Shown here: positions 1 to 11,537 of the stretch, one piece after another
Layout of the letters: each line of letters starts with the position of its first letter
Numbering within the stretch: the first letter of the stretch is position 1
Source: Scleromitrula shiraiana
Taxonomy: Eukaryota > Ascomycota > Leotiomycetes > Helotiales > Sclerotiniaceae
Assembly (NCBI GenBank): GCA_028455995.1
Contig: JABELC010000014.1
Span: forward strand, 806,001-870,000
Length of the DNA stretch: 64,000 nucleotides
Direction: 5' to 3'
Translations under genes and position numbers: made by a program
Notes under the pieces: generated by a model
Databases searched by the model: none
Told to the model about the DNA's origin: nothing
What the model saw: only the letters and a program-made list of their open reading frames with translations

Positions 1-689
1 CATGGGGTATAATGTGGTTCTTGTTAGGTTTAGTTTGTACTACTCGTCGACACATGGATTTGTTACAATGGAGATGTAGTTTTTCCACAACTGGTACTAA
101 AAGGTTGTGGGTAGCTTGAGCATTACTAGCTCGATTTGCTTCGAAAACCTAGTGGCTGCATATCTCTGATCGTGGCTGATCACCTGAAGAGATGACGCAT
201 GATGGACGAGCCAATCCATTTCTGATATCTATTCAGAATGTGGACATTGAAAAATTTACTGGACAACCTCTTTCTGAATATCTATTCAAGATGCAGACAT
301 TTGAGTATCCAGTTAAACTTGCTTGTCTAAATTAAGAATAGATGTTCAAATATTAATAATTGTTTATTACCGGAAGAAACAATCAAACTTTGAACAGCTC
401 GGAAAGAACTGGTATCTGTGATTGAAGATAGACTCAGAACGGAAGGCAAATCTAGTTGATTGATACCCCAGATCGGAAGTTTATCGGACTTTGTATTATA
501 GATTGTGGAGGTCTCGACAATTAGTTTCCTACATGGCAAGGAACTGGGCGTTGAAATCGCTGCATTAATCTAAGATAGTGTAGTTAATCACAAGATGAAA
601 ATCTACCTGTTCACGAATTCGACCTTCCACATCTCTCTTCACTGCTTTTGTCCCCTCTGCACCGCTCTGAATCTATAATATCACACTAC
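1..689. other. Intergenic stretch at left edge
   Basis: No convincing coding region is visible. The frames here are short and lack an ATG start with coding-like composition. One weak direct repeat is present: a block starting at 221 (tctgatatctattcagaatg) recurs in diverged form at about 272, followed in both copies by a gacatt motif. The stretch lies downstream of the minus-strand gene that ends at 690. Confidence 0.5.
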
Positions 690-1650
690 TCACGCTCTCA
701 GCTCGGCCGTCTCAATACAAGTAGGTGCCTCAACAAACTGTGCATTTCCCATCGCTTCTCTCCATCCAAGCTTCCCTGAATCTTGTCTGTACGTACTCAT
801 CATGCTAGTCGTTATTGGATACAGTGGGCTAGCATACCTATGCATAGAGGCAAGATGTGTCATCTTAACCACTCTCCATAACAGCCATCCTAAGATTCCC
901 AACACCAATGCTCCCAGTGGAACACCCACACCCAATCCAACTGTCATTATGAGATCTGGATTAAGGCATGTTTCACCGGTTATTTCAGTCGGGTTTGGAT
1001 CAAGAGATGTTTTACTGGCTATTTCAGTCGGTGCAGATACCGCTGCAGTGGTAGTAGTTGAGATTAACCTTGTGATTGTGGATGATACTGTAGATCCAGC
1101 TATAATATCCTTAACGCGCTGATCATCACCAGGTTTAAATGTCCATCCCGTAGTACCGAGAGCGAGTTTTGATGGACAGCACGAATCTCCATTTGTATAG
1201 TGACAGCAATATTGTAAATGAGGAAGACCGAGCAGACAGCAAGACCATAATTTAGCCCAAGTGTCATATCTCTGGCCGGTGGATGGGTCTACTCAGTGAT
1301 CGTTAGACTTTGGTCTGAATATTAAATGATTAAATGGCAGTATCTTTACCTGTTGTGCAATTCAAAAATCTATTTGTGCAATTATTTAAATTCCGAACGG
1401 GATCTGTACAACTGCCCCGGTAGACCCAGCCTGAACGCCCCAGACAGATTCCACTGGTCGAACAAGCATCTGCTGGGTCACAACATGCCGATGCTTCGGA
1501 TATCGTTTGGTTGCAGGGTACATGATCGGGCGAGGCTGTGGTCCCATCCGGATACCAACATGTATCTATAGCAGAAACTACATATGCAGTTGAGAATATA
1601 AAGATAGCAATGAATGCAACACACGGATAAGAGCAATTCAGCTGAGGCAT
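690..1650 (-). CDS. Secreted/single-pass membrane cysteine-rich protein
   Basis: I read two exons, 1650-1350 and 1288-690, giving 299 residues; the phase-1 junction joins cleanly across a 61-bp intron. The frame also opens further upstream at 1683, but only with TTG, so I take the ATG at 1650. Residues 1 to about 27 form a signal peptide. The ectodomain starts with DTCWYPDGT and carries many paired cysteines (SACCDPADACSTSGIC, YRGSCTD), a pattern common in fungal surface proteins of unknown function. A Thr/Ser-rich stalk follows, then one membrane segment (GVGVPLGALVLGILGWLLW) and a cytoplasmic tail of about 60 residues. A cell-surface sensor or wall-anchored role is inference. No characterised family was recognised. 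Confidence 0.8.
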
Positions 1651-1683
1651 ACCAACAGTGCTGATGTTGAACGTGGTATACAA

Positions 1684-2915
1684 TCCACAAAAACGGATAG
1701 AGAGCAGAACAGATCAGTGAATGGATGAGGATATTTGTAATGATGAGAATCGAGTATAGAGAGAATAATAACGAAATCGATGAAGGGACACGTCAGCCAA
1801 TGCTCTTGTGTTATCAAACGCAAAGCATTCTTCAAACCTTTGCGAATTTATTTGCGAAATATCAATCATGAAACTTGCCAGTGGAAGGCGCCTCCACAGG
1901 ACCTATAATGTGTAACCACCACCCATCATTAATTCAAAAGTCCACACCCCAATCCGTATGGATCTCACGAATCACAATGTTGTCCATTTCAAGATTGAAC
2001 ACGAGGCTCAGTCAATGAGTGTGGGGGCTACCGATTTTCAATGAATCTAATTTCTCAAATCAGTCCGAACTATAACATAGATTCTTAGGAATACAGTAGC
2101 GATGATTATTGTCTCTTTTGACAATCCTAAGGATTTCCTACTTTGACACTGAGAAGTACGACGCTCGAAAAGCTTAACAGTATCCTCAAGTTCTCGGTGT
2201 AGCTCCTACTTTCAAACATAACGTCTCAAAAATCGAATCAACAGATAATTCATCAACTAGTGCTCCCATCTCTCGACGAAGGAGTCAAAAAGCTTAGACG
2301 TTACCCAAAGTCATCGTCGACACGTCATCACAAGGAGTTCTCATCATAACTAGTTGACTGATAATATCATGAATCAAATTCATGATTGGAATCATTGTAG
2401 CTGACATCCCAACTTCTTTTGCAGATAACTCGAAGCATTTTATTCCATTAACGGCGTGATGCCACCTTTGTTTGATGCACTGCATCTGATGGCGCGTTTC
2501 CTATGTTTGTGGAACATCTACTAATCCAAGACAAATTGCAAAAGCAACAGCCCAAAACTGTGCCCAATCTTTGCCACGCTGTGGCGCAATGATGTGAAGG
2601 TTCTTGAACATCACCGCGTCGTCATTTATTACGTAGGAACGTCGAAGCTAGGCGAGGAAAATCGGGGGCTTGCAGACAATATGGATGTGTTGTCTTTGAC
2701 ACTACAGAAACCGAAATGTCATTGTGGTGTAACTATACAGTTGTGAAACCATGCAAAGATTAGTGACATGGATATAATATATCAATGTACCAGTTGATAT
2801 CAATGAACAAGGAAGGCTGAGGAATAAACCTGCACTGTGTGAAGTGAATTTATGGCCTCCATTTATGGTACTACCACCCTACCTAAATATCTAAAGAACT
2901 ACTCGAGTATACAAA
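1684..2915. other. Intergenic, no gene seen
   Basis: About 1.2 kb between two minus-strand genes, so it holds the 5' flank of the cysteine-rich gene and the 3' flank of the transporter. A 63-codon minus frame at 2294-2485 starts with ATG and follows a CAG, but it resembles no family and has no clear partner exon. I see no repeat or RNA gene. Confidence 0.45.
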
Positions 2916-4906
2916 TCACAAAACAAACCTCCACCTCAAATCATCATCTCCCAAATTATCCTCCTCTCCCTCCCCTACCCCCCTCCTAACACTATCCCAC
3001 CCCACCTCTCCCATCCCATCCATCCCATCCATACCAACCCCACCTCCCTCTGTTCCCACCCCGTCTCCCATCCCCTCAACACCCAACCCTAGCCCCTCCC
3101 TCCTCCGATTCTCCCTCCCCAACCCCCACCAAAACCCCGTACAAGCCGCTCCACACCCCAGCATTAGCGCCAAACACGTGCCATACCCCACCTTATACGT
3201 GGGCGCCTGATTGAGGATAAAGATATTCGAGGCTACGATTCCGCCGGTGGAGCCGAGCCCGATTTGCAGGGAGATGGCGATGGAGCGTTTGTAGTGGCCG
3301 CTTATGTTCTGTTTCTTGTGAGTTTGGGGATGGGTTTCGTTTACTTTTGGAGGAAGAGAGGCGGGGGAAATAGAGAAGGTGGAGGGGAATATGAAGGGAG
3401 AGTAAGGTATAAAAAAGACGAGAAGGAAGAGGAAGAAAAGCCGAAGAAAACAACCATACATTACCAAACCAAGCCCAAACAACCGGCTGCGTGATATAAC
3501 CTCCTGTTACAACAAAGAAACAAGCCATATATTTGATTCCCGTAGTAATACCTTCGCTTTTCTGACATAAGAGAATGATATAGCCGATTGAAGAGACCAC
3601 GACACCGATGATTGTGAAGGGGTAGCGATGGCGGAGATGATCGGTTAGGTGGGCTGTTAGGAGGGACTATTTTGTTGTCAGTTTGATTTGATTGTTTCAA
3701 TTTATATCGTTGATTGAAAGAGTAAAAGAAGAGAAACAAAAGTAGAAGGAAATACAAACTCACAATAACAGCAGCGGTACAATAGATAGGAATACTCCTA
3801 ACCTGACTCTCGACCGCCCTCCACCCCATCTCATTCAAAATCGTCGGAATAAAAAAACTCCCCGCATACCCCGTAGTAACAACCCCAAGATACATTACCG
3901 CCCCAACCCAAACCTTCCAATCGCTCAATATCCTCCCCACAGCTCTCCTATCCAACCGATCCATCCTTCCTACTCCATCGCCTCCACTATCCCTGCTCAT
4001 TCTCCTTTTAATCAAATCCTTTTCTTCCGATGTAAGAAATGATGCTTCTTCAGGCCAATCAGCTATCAGTCCAAACAATTTAAACCCAACCACAATAGCA
4101 ATAGTAAGCAAACCCTCAATAATAAAAATCCACCTCCACCCCTCATACCCGCCCACCCCATCCATCCCCGCAACAGCATAGGCAAACAACCCGCCAAACG
4201 CACCAGCCATGATACTAGCGGTGAAGAAAATACTAAGACGCCATTGGAGTTCATAGCGTTTATAATACATAGTCATGAGATATACGCAAGCGGGGGAGAA
4301 ACCAGCTTCGAAGAGTCCGAGGAAGAAGCGCAGAGGGATTAGGGAGGTGTAGGTGTGGATTAGACCTTGGGATATGGTGAGGATACCCCAGGTTGTCATT
4401 ATGAGGGCTAGCCAGAGGGAGGGGCGGAGACGACGGAGGAGGATGTTGGAGGGGACTTCGAAGATGATGTAGCTTTGGTGGGGTGAGGTTAGTGTTTGGT
4501 ATTTTGGGGGGACAAGGAGATTGAAACTAACGGTGGGAAGAAAACTAAAAGTGCAACATTATAATCATTTCCCTCCATCTTCAAATCCTTTGTCATTCCT
4601 TGGATCTTTGCATTTCCGATATTGACACGGTCAAGAAATGCTAGTAGGAAGAGAACAGTAAGAGGTGCTACGACATGAAGATCAAGTTTTCTGAGAAGAG
4701 CCTTTTCGAGTGCTGGATCTATCAGGATTTCTGATTCGATCGTTATTGTCTCGAGTGTGATACCTAAAATAAGAAAAGTTTGGGTGTTAGTTATATACTT
4801 CTTCAATGATGAGATGGTGACTGGAGTTGTGAAGAGGATTGAATCATTGTGTTAGTTTGATACTTGGAATTCGATGAGACCTTGAACAAAGATGAAATAA
4901 TAACAT
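2916..4906 (-). CDS. MFS transporter, allantoate/nicotinate permease-like (ACS family)
   Basis: Well-supported exons are 4763-4532, 4472-3764, 3666-3460 and 3308-2916, with phases matching throughout. The protein is a plasma-membrane H+ symporter of the anion:cation symporter type, probably for a small organic acid or vitamin. Family hallmarks are visible: FLAFLDRVNIGNAKIQG in TM1, PYIIFEVPSN, a 12-TM layout, the central GWRWIFIIEG, and NNISGHYKR followed by GGIVASNIFI. The first exon is unsure. The frame begins with TTG at 4806, inside what looks like intron sequence. A phase-compatible first exon would be 4906-4864 (ATG at 4906), giving about 527 residues. The C-terminal tail of some 65 residues is unusual, made of Gly/Asp/Glu/Met repeats, and comes from a simple-sequence DNA tract at 3000-3080. 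Substrate is not deducible. Confidence 0.85.
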
Positions 4907-5020
4907 CTTTTCAATATTCATATGAGAATTGAATCATTTTAGTAGTTCATTACTTGATTTCAAATGAGACATTAAACAGAGGTGAAGTACCAACACCATC
5001 TCGATATTCATATCAGAATT
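4841..5020. repeat. Two diverged 90-bp tandem copies
   Basis: Copy 1 (4841-4930) and copy 2 (4931-5020) align without gaps and begin gaatcatt and end tat[gc]agaatt. By eye about 66 of 90 positions match. They lie at the 5' end of the MFS transporter gene and overlap its tentative first exon, so the duplication may have altered the promoter or leader. Confidence 0.75.
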
Positions 5021-6885
5021 GTACATGAAAGAGAAGAGATTCTTGTACCTGGTATCTTTTCCTCGTCCGAAGGAGTAACTGGCGAATCATTTATAGACGA
5101 AAACGTACGCATCATGAACCAATTCAGAAATTATAACGAAAGAAATTACGCAAAGACCAAAAGTTCAAAGTGAAACACGATGTTATAAGTAAACCCAACG
5201 CCAGCATATCCATACAAGATAAATAAGTAAACTCGTCCATGCAAGGAGAACATCGGTACTTGATGCGGGTAAAACCTCCTGAAACTTGGCACGAACGATG
5301 ATTCGTAAGAAGCATCTTACAAACAGCACTTGGCTCTGTAATCAGGGTTAAAGTATCTCAAGATTGGTTGAATCGGTCTCTGGCTTGAGATGCAGGAAAT
5401 GTTAATGCGGGGTAGGAAATGCATCTCACCAGGTGACACATGATTGGGTTACTCTGCGCACTTCTTGGGTTTAAGTTGTATTTATGTTATACCTCAGTGT
5501 TGGAGAGGTAAGATGTTTGTAAGGTGGTAGAAGATTAGCCTAAGAATGGTGATTAAGCTACAATAGTCGGCCTGTGACCATACTTTTCGTTGTGATGGTG
5601 GCTCGTAATGTTTTCAAACTAATCCGTCAAAGTTCTGAAGGCCTGCTAGATGTTCAGTCAATATACAGTGCATTCATGCATATCTTTGCTTAATGTCTGT
5701 ATTTTAAACAGATGTCTAATACAGATGGGGCGAAAAAATATTTCAATATCTTTATTTTCGAGAGACTTTGAAAGATGAATTGGTTCAAAGATCAATGTAA
5801 ATATCATACCATGCATATCACTTGATGATTCCGAGTGCGAGATACCCATAGAGTATTTTACAACATATTTTCAACGATGATCTAACATTAACAGTCGTTT
5901 AAATATTTTACTTATACTTCTAGCGCATTAGGATTATCTTTTTTTTTCTTTTTGTTCCCTGGGTGAACTACTGTTTGTCGCCTATTCTAAGAGTGAAAAC
6001 TTGTAGTGATATGATAAGATTAGATATCAATTAGATTGCCAATGCGTTTACAACTGGTTCGCATTACTCATAGTTGTGAGCATGACAGCCAACGAAACTT
6101 CTTATACGGGTTGCCACTGATACCGTCCTTCGGATAGACATATGTGAATAAGTAGGGTTAGGCTCGATAACACCTAAATCGTAGTTTTTTCTATTCTGGC
6201 AAAGTTGTACTTCCTTTATCGCTACGTTGACATACTGTTGTAACGAACTACATTTGTACCGACAATTTCCTCAAAGTATCACTCTTATAATTGACGCCCG
6301 ACTCTTTGACGGCATGAACACATAGAGAGAGCCGTTATTACAATCAAATCCCAGATAACAGTTTGAAAGATATATGAATAAGTGGTTTATAAAATTGTTC
6401 CTGCGATCTTACAATGCGACAACAAAGTCTTCATTTGGCTCGAGAAAGAACTGAGGGCTAGACGCTTCAAAACAATTATACAACCGCGCGGAACTATGGC
6501 TACTTGCGGTTATTTATTTGAAGTGAAGCCATTGAAGACGCCCTCGGCGCACGGATGATCAATAAAATTTATTACAACATTAAAAAATTACTTTCTTAAT
6601 GGCTTAGACGTTCATAACAGCGGCAAAGAACTACCGAACCAATAGCCATCAGGAATAAAGGTCAAATTGAATACCTTTTGGAAGGCAGTGAATTCCACTA
6701 AGAGGAAGTTCTCGGGGGATGCGGGTAGGTTGGCCCAAATCTTAGGTCATGTGTTGGAATGATTTTACCTGAGGCGGCGGCAAAGTTTGGTATAAAGAAT
6801 TGGAAGAAAATTATCGTGAGAATTTAATTCTCATTGTACTTGATCATCTCTTCAACATCAAATATTCCTAAAACATAAATACAAA
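4907..6885. other. Intergenic between divergent genes
   Basis: About 2 kb separating the minus-strand transporter from the plus-strand hypothetical gene at 6886, so it contains both promoters. Apart from copy 2 of the 90-bp duplication I see no gene. The frames at 4982, 5124 and 5658 have no family resemblance. A TATA-like tataaag sits near 6791, about 95 bp before the next ATG. Confidence 0.5.
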
Positions 6886-7434
6886 ATGGATTCTTCAAGA
6901 ACACTAAGACCCCGCAATCCCAATGTCAATTATTACCAAGTTGTAAAGAGAAATCGACCTTCATCTTCTATATCCACAGGATGCAAGAAAACCAAATCAA
7001 AACCGAAACCAAATCCACTTGAAAATGTTGAAAAGGCCAACAACAAACAAAATGCAACTCTCTCCCCATCAATGATCCGAGAACCTCCAATATCACCAGC
7101 TTCATCCCTCGAAAGTTTATCCGTTAGTGATTCCGAATCCGATTACAGTGATGAGGAATTGGTAGAACTACCATCTCAATTACAACATCAATTAAAAACA
7201 CAACCAATATCAGATTCGCTCCAGTTTTATAAGAACAAGATGATTGATTTGGCGGAAACATATAAGGGAATCATGAGTCGAGGACTTTCACAGACACCGC
7301 AGCCACAATCTATGGAATCTTGTTGTGGTTCATTATCACCATTACCATATCCTTGTTTGAATAGAAGTAGTCGACATACTCAAGAAGATATTCATAATGC
7401 TAATTTATTATTGCTTCTTCGTATGATTGTATGA
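6886..7434 (+). CDS. Small hypothetical protein, low complexity
   Basis: A single-exon frame of 182 residues with an ATG in good context (acaaaATGg) and a TATA-like box about 95 bp upstream. The N-terminus is basic (SSRTLRPRNPNVNYYQVVKR, then a Lys/Pro-rich stretch near residues 33-45). A Ser/Asp/Glu-rich acidic patch follows around residues 75-95. Residues 110-130 (DSLQFYKNKMIDLAETYKGI) could form an amphipathic helix. I recognise no domain. The basic and acidic patches suggest a nuclear or scaffold protein, but that is only inference. It stands alone between the transporter and arg8. Confidence 0.6.
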   Translation: MDSSRTLRPRNPNVNYYQVVKRNRPSSSISTGCKKTKSKPKPNPLENVEKANNKQNATLSPSMIREPPISPASSLESLSVSDSESDYSDEELVELPSQLQHQLKTQPISDSLQFYKNKMIDLAETYKGIMSRGLSQTPQPQSMESCCGSLSPLPYPCLNRSSRHTQEDIHNANLLLLLRMIV

Positions 7435-7638
7435 AAAGATTTGATGAAAAAGGGACGGTGGTGATAATAATGTAGAGAGGATCATGATGCTTGGGAAGAA
7501 ACCCTATAAGCTTACGATACGAGTCGGAGAAAACCTATAAAAGAACTTCGCCGCATACTATAATCTACACATAATCTTGATATAATCTAATATTATATTT
7601 GATTTGATATGATAAAACAATTAGATAAACATAGTAAA

Positions 7639-7681
7639 AAGAAAAGAAAAGAAAAGAAAAGAAAAGAAAAGAAAAGAAAAA
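7639..7681. repeat. (AAAAG)n microsatellite
   Basis: About eight consecutive gaaaa units, directly followed by the AT-rich palindrome island. Confidence 0.9.
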
Positions 7682-8070
7682 AATAATAAAAAATTAAATT
7701 ATACTACTAGTATCATATACTATATATAAAATTGAATCATTGCTACTAGTAACTTTGAATTATGATAAAACTTGAATAGACTACTCAGGCTACTACTAGT
7801 TGACTGCCACTGGCAGTGAGATACTAGTAGTACTAGTAGTAATTATAATAATAAATTAATAGTAGTAGTAGCCTGAGTATATAGTAATTCAACTTGAAGT
7901 TAGTATTATAAAATTAACAAGTTGGCAGTCTGAGTGAAAGAACTTATTAACTTTAAATTTAATTACTAGTACTACTACTAGTAATCTATAATAAATTTTT
8001 ATTATTTTGAATTTTTATTAATTTTTATATTATACTAGTATTACTACTAGTAGTAATAAAAACATAAGTT
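7682..8070. repeat. AT-rich island with ACTAGT palindromes and inverted repeats
   Basis: The island is built from tactagta-type palindromes. It holds a perfect 16-bp inverted repeat: tactcaggctactact at 7782-7797 is the reverse complement of 7864-7879. Between them lies a near-palindrome, actgccactggcagt. The same vocabulary (ctcaggctactagta, cactggca, ctactagtactagtagta) occurs in the island at 40740-41460, so both may be relics of one degenerate repeat family. Confidence 0.5.
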
Positions 8071-8495
8071 TTTTAATGCTGACTCGGAATATATCATTTA
8101 AACCACAATATATTATTAATATTAGTTGTCAAAATTTTATCGAAATCCCTGATTCAGCTTCAAACTCTATTCCTGACCCGCTGAGCCCGTAGAGGGAGAG
8201 AAGAGAATGGGGAATTTCTTCTGCCAGTGAGTTGATGTTCATTCAGTAGTTGGGATGTGGAGGGGCTTTTTGTTTCTTGCTGGGGTTTAGGCGGTGGTGG
8301 ATGACAGAAAATAATTCCCTAGCTCCCTTGTTATAATACGTGATACCTCCGATAACGCTTTAGATTGTTGTTCCCCTGTTATCTTTTTTTCCCTTTAGAT
8401 GCATGTTGAAGAGTCATTTTGATACCAACATCTTCTTGTCTCTCTCTCTCTGTCGTTCTTTTTTTCTTGTAAATTCGAACATATTTTATATCAAA

Positions 8496-10082
8496 ATGTC
8501 TTTAAGATTATCTGCGAAAAGGGTAGCAGCCTCGTTGCGACCTAGAAATCTATCTCCATCAATCAATGGCTTCAAAAAAAGAAATGCCTCACAAGCAACA
8601 GCTACTTCATCAAACCTTCCAGATGACGTTAAACAAGATATACAGGTAACTTATTCTTACATTTAAACCCTCAATTGACTAATAGTATCATCTGCAGACC
8701 GAATCCAAACTTCCAAATCCAGATCCCTCCCCAGATTCTCCAACAGCACGTCTCATCGCAGAACAAGCACCATATATGGTTGCAACATATGCTCGACCAC
8801 CACCAATGTTTGTGAAGGGAGAGGGATGTTATTTATGGGATGTAGAAAATAGAAAGTATCTAGACTTCACAGCAGGAATTGCAGTCAATGCATTGGGACA
8901 CTGTGAGCCAGAGATTAACGCTATTATGAAAAGCCAGGTAAGTTCACCATCAATACAATCCTCACACTTAGTGACTGACCTAACATTGATCAATTCTCAT
9001 AGTCTGGAACTCTGATGCATACCTCTAATTTATACCATAATCCATGGACCGGAGCACTGTCTCAATTGTTGGTTGAAAAAACTCTCGAATCGAATTCAAT
9101 GCACGATGCACAAGCTGTATTTATATGCAATTCAGGAAGTGAAGCCAACGAAGCTGCTATAAAATTCGCACGAAAAGCTGGAAAAGTTATCAATCCCTCA
9201 GGTGCCAAACATGAGATTGTATCATTTCATAACTCTTTCCACGGTAGAACAATGGGTTCATTATCCGCAACACCAAATCCCAAATATCAAACACCTTTCT
9301 CTCCAATGTTACCCGGCTTCAGATATGGAACCTACAACGATGTAGATGCCGTTAAAGATCTAGTCACCGAAACCACATGCGGAGTCATAGTTGAACCTAT
9401 TCAAGGAGAAGGAGGAGTAATAGTAGGAACCGACGAATTCCTCACCGCACTAGCTAAACGCTGTAAAGAAGTCGGCGCAGTTCTCATATACGACGAAATC
9501 CAATGCGGACTTTCCCGCACCGGGACCTTCTGGGCGCATGCCTCATTACCCAAAGAAGCACACCCAAATATAATTACCACGGCCAAAGCCCTCGGAAATG
9601 GCTTCCCCATCGGCGCAACAATCGTCAACAAAGATGTTACCGAAAAAATCAAAGTCGGCGATCACGGAACCACATTTGGAGGAAATCCCCTGGGTGCAAG
9701 AATAGGCCACTACATCGTCTCCCGTCTCTCCTCCCCAGACCTGCAAAAACAAGTCCTCGAAAAATCCGCAATCTTCACTGAACATTTCCAATCCCTGCAA
9801 GCCAAATACCCGGACCTGGTTAAGGAAATCAGAGGCAAGGGATTACATCTCGGACTTCAACTATCGCGGGATCCGACGCCGATTGTTACGGCGGCTAGGG
9901 AGAGGGGTTTGCTGATTATTACGGCGGGCACGAATACGTTGAGGTTTGTGCCGAGTCTAACGATTGAGGAAAAGGAGATTTTGGAGGGCTTTAGGATTTT
10001 GGATGAGGCGATGGGGGTGGTGGTTGAGGGGGAGAAGGTGCAGGGGGAACAGGTGCATGGGGAGGTGGATTCACCGAACTGA
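8496..10082 (+). CDS. arg8: Acetylornithine aminotransferase, mitochondrial
   Basis: Exons are 8496-8645, 8698-8937 and 9003-10082, giving 489 residues. The enzyme is a class III PLP-dependent aminotransferase that makes N2-acetylornithine from N-acetylglutamate semialdehyde in arginine biosynthesis. The N-terminus is a mitochondrial presequence rich in Arg, Ser and Ala ([19 protein letters not shown]). Family motifs are clear: [64 protein letters not shown]. The PLP lysine is near residue 325 in [14 protein letters not shown]. The ATG at 8496 has an A at -3; an upstream in-frame TTG at 8403 is not needed. The C-terminus carries a short Gln/Gly/Glu-rich extension beyond the usual family end. 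Its 3' end faces the naphthol reductase gene. Confidence 0.96.
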
Positions 10083-10578
10083 ATCAATGGGGTGGGTATG
10101 ATGTTATGAGATTTGTGGTTTCCATTTGAACAGCGTCATTAGTTTAGTGTATATATCTCTTTCTATCTGGTAGTTGTATGTATGTAAATATATTCACATG
10201 ACTACGGACATACGCATCTAGGTTTCCTTGAATTGTATGTCCGTTTCACGTCGTACATATCATAGAGTGCTGTTACTTCTGTACGCCCCTTCATACTATT
10301 ACTTCGAAGAAGAGAGTAAAGTATAAATGACCTTGGGTGCAAGGACGGGACAAGAAGGTGGGAGAACATGAATTGAAACTTGAGAGGGGGAAATTCAAAT
10401 GTAAAGTCCGTTTTAATATTGAAATGTCCTTTTTTGGTTTCCTTTTATATAATAATGATAATATTAAAAGACTCCCCTCCCTCCCATCCATCTAATCAAT
10501 CAATCAATCAATCAATCGATCCCACCAAAATCCCAATCCCAACCCCAAAGCTAAAGAAAAACCCCCCAATCAACCCAT
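10083..10578. other. Convergent 3' intergenic region
   Basis: About 500 bp between the stop codons of arg8 (plus) and the naphthol reductase (minus), so it serves as both 3' UTR/terminator regions. A short (AATC)n run lies at 10495-10518. No gene is seen. Confidence 0.6.
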
Positions 10579-11537
10579 CTACATCATAGCCGCCCCATCA
10601 ATCCCAATAACCTTCCCATTAACCCACTCTCCATCCTGGCTCGCCAGAAAGCACACCACGCGCGCAATATCAATGGGCAGCCCGACCCTGTGCAGAGGAC
10701 TCCACGTGGCAGCATACTCGTCGACCTCGTCGTCGGAGAGGTTGGCGCCGTTGGGGATGTATTCCCGGCACACTTTGTGGTACATGTCTGTTTTTATGCC
10801 GCCGGGCGCGATGCAATTGACGGTTATTTTTTTGTCGCCGAAATCTATTGGGTCGTTGGTAAGTGGTGGTTTTGAAGGCGGGAGTGGATGGATGTGAGAG
10901 GGGAAAAGGAGAACAACGTACCAATAGCCATACACCTAACAAACGTCTCAATAGCCCCCTTACTACCCGAATAAACGGTATGAGCTGGCACACCCTTAGC
11001 CTGTCCCGTAATACTACCCATCATGATCAATCTCCCCCCAATCTCGAGATGTTTGTACGCCTCTCTCGCGACAAAAAACTGTCCCCTGGTATTAATATTC
11101 ATCACGCGATCATATTCCTCCTCCGTAACATCCTTGATATGGCCGAACGTAACGACGCCGCTGTTCGAACACACGATGTCGAGTTTGCCCCACTGCTTCT
11201 TGGCGTTCTCGAAGAGCGAGATGATGTCCGAGACGACGGATACGTTGCCTTGGAGGGCGATGGCGTCGCTGCCGGATTTTTTGATCGAGGATACGATTTC
11301 TTGCGCCGCGCTGTCGCTGTTGGCGTAGTTTACTATTACTTTTGCGCCGCGGCGGCCGAGCTCTTTGGCCATTTCGGCGCCGATTCCTCGTCCTTGATGG
11401 TGTGTTAGATGGGTATTCTTTTATGAAAAGAAAAGGTGATAATTACCGGAGCCGGTGACCAAAGCAACCTTTCCTTTCAAGCTGGCACTCTCGAGACCGA
11501 GAGGTCCGTTGATTTCAGCAACTCCGTTGGTAGTCAT
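10579..11537 (-). CDS. Tetra-/trihydroxynaphthalene reductase-like SDR (DHN-melanin type)
   Basis: Exons are 11537-11447, 11392-10922 and 10844-10579, giving 275 residues; both junctions are phase 1. It is a short-chain dehydrogenase/reductase. The NAD(P)H motif spans the first junction (TGSG then RGIGAEMA). The active-site Ser is near residue 157 (MGSITG) and Tyr-Lys near 171 and 175 (YSGSK), with [13 protein letters not shown] and the C-terminal GIDGAAMM. Overall it looks like fungal hydroxynaphthalene reductases (Brn1/Brn2, ThnR) that reduce 1,3,6,8-tetra- or 1,3,8-trihydroxynaphthalene to scytalone or vermelone for melanin. Versicolorin-reductase-like homologues are the main alternative. 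A TATA-like box lies about 160 bp upstream. No polyketide synthase or scytalone dehydratase is present in this window. Confidence 0.9.

Larger units (their letters stand above)
7435..8495. other. AT-rich intergenic, repeat island
   Basis: Contains a GAAAA microsatellite, then an AT-rich island full of ACTAGT/TAGTAGTA palindromes (described separately), then the arg8 promoter. No coding frame is supported. A CT-rich tract (tctctctctc) lies at about 8438-8452 just before the arg8 ATG, a typical fungal promoter feature. Confidence 0.55.

Noticed and set aside
2294..2485. 63-codon minus frame preceded by CAG
   Set aside because: ATG start, but no family and no upstream or downstream exon could be joined with confidence.
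4764..4806. N-terminal extension of the transporter exon
   Set aside because: Begins with TTG and contains an acceptor-like cttattttag directly before the conserved region, so it reads as intron.
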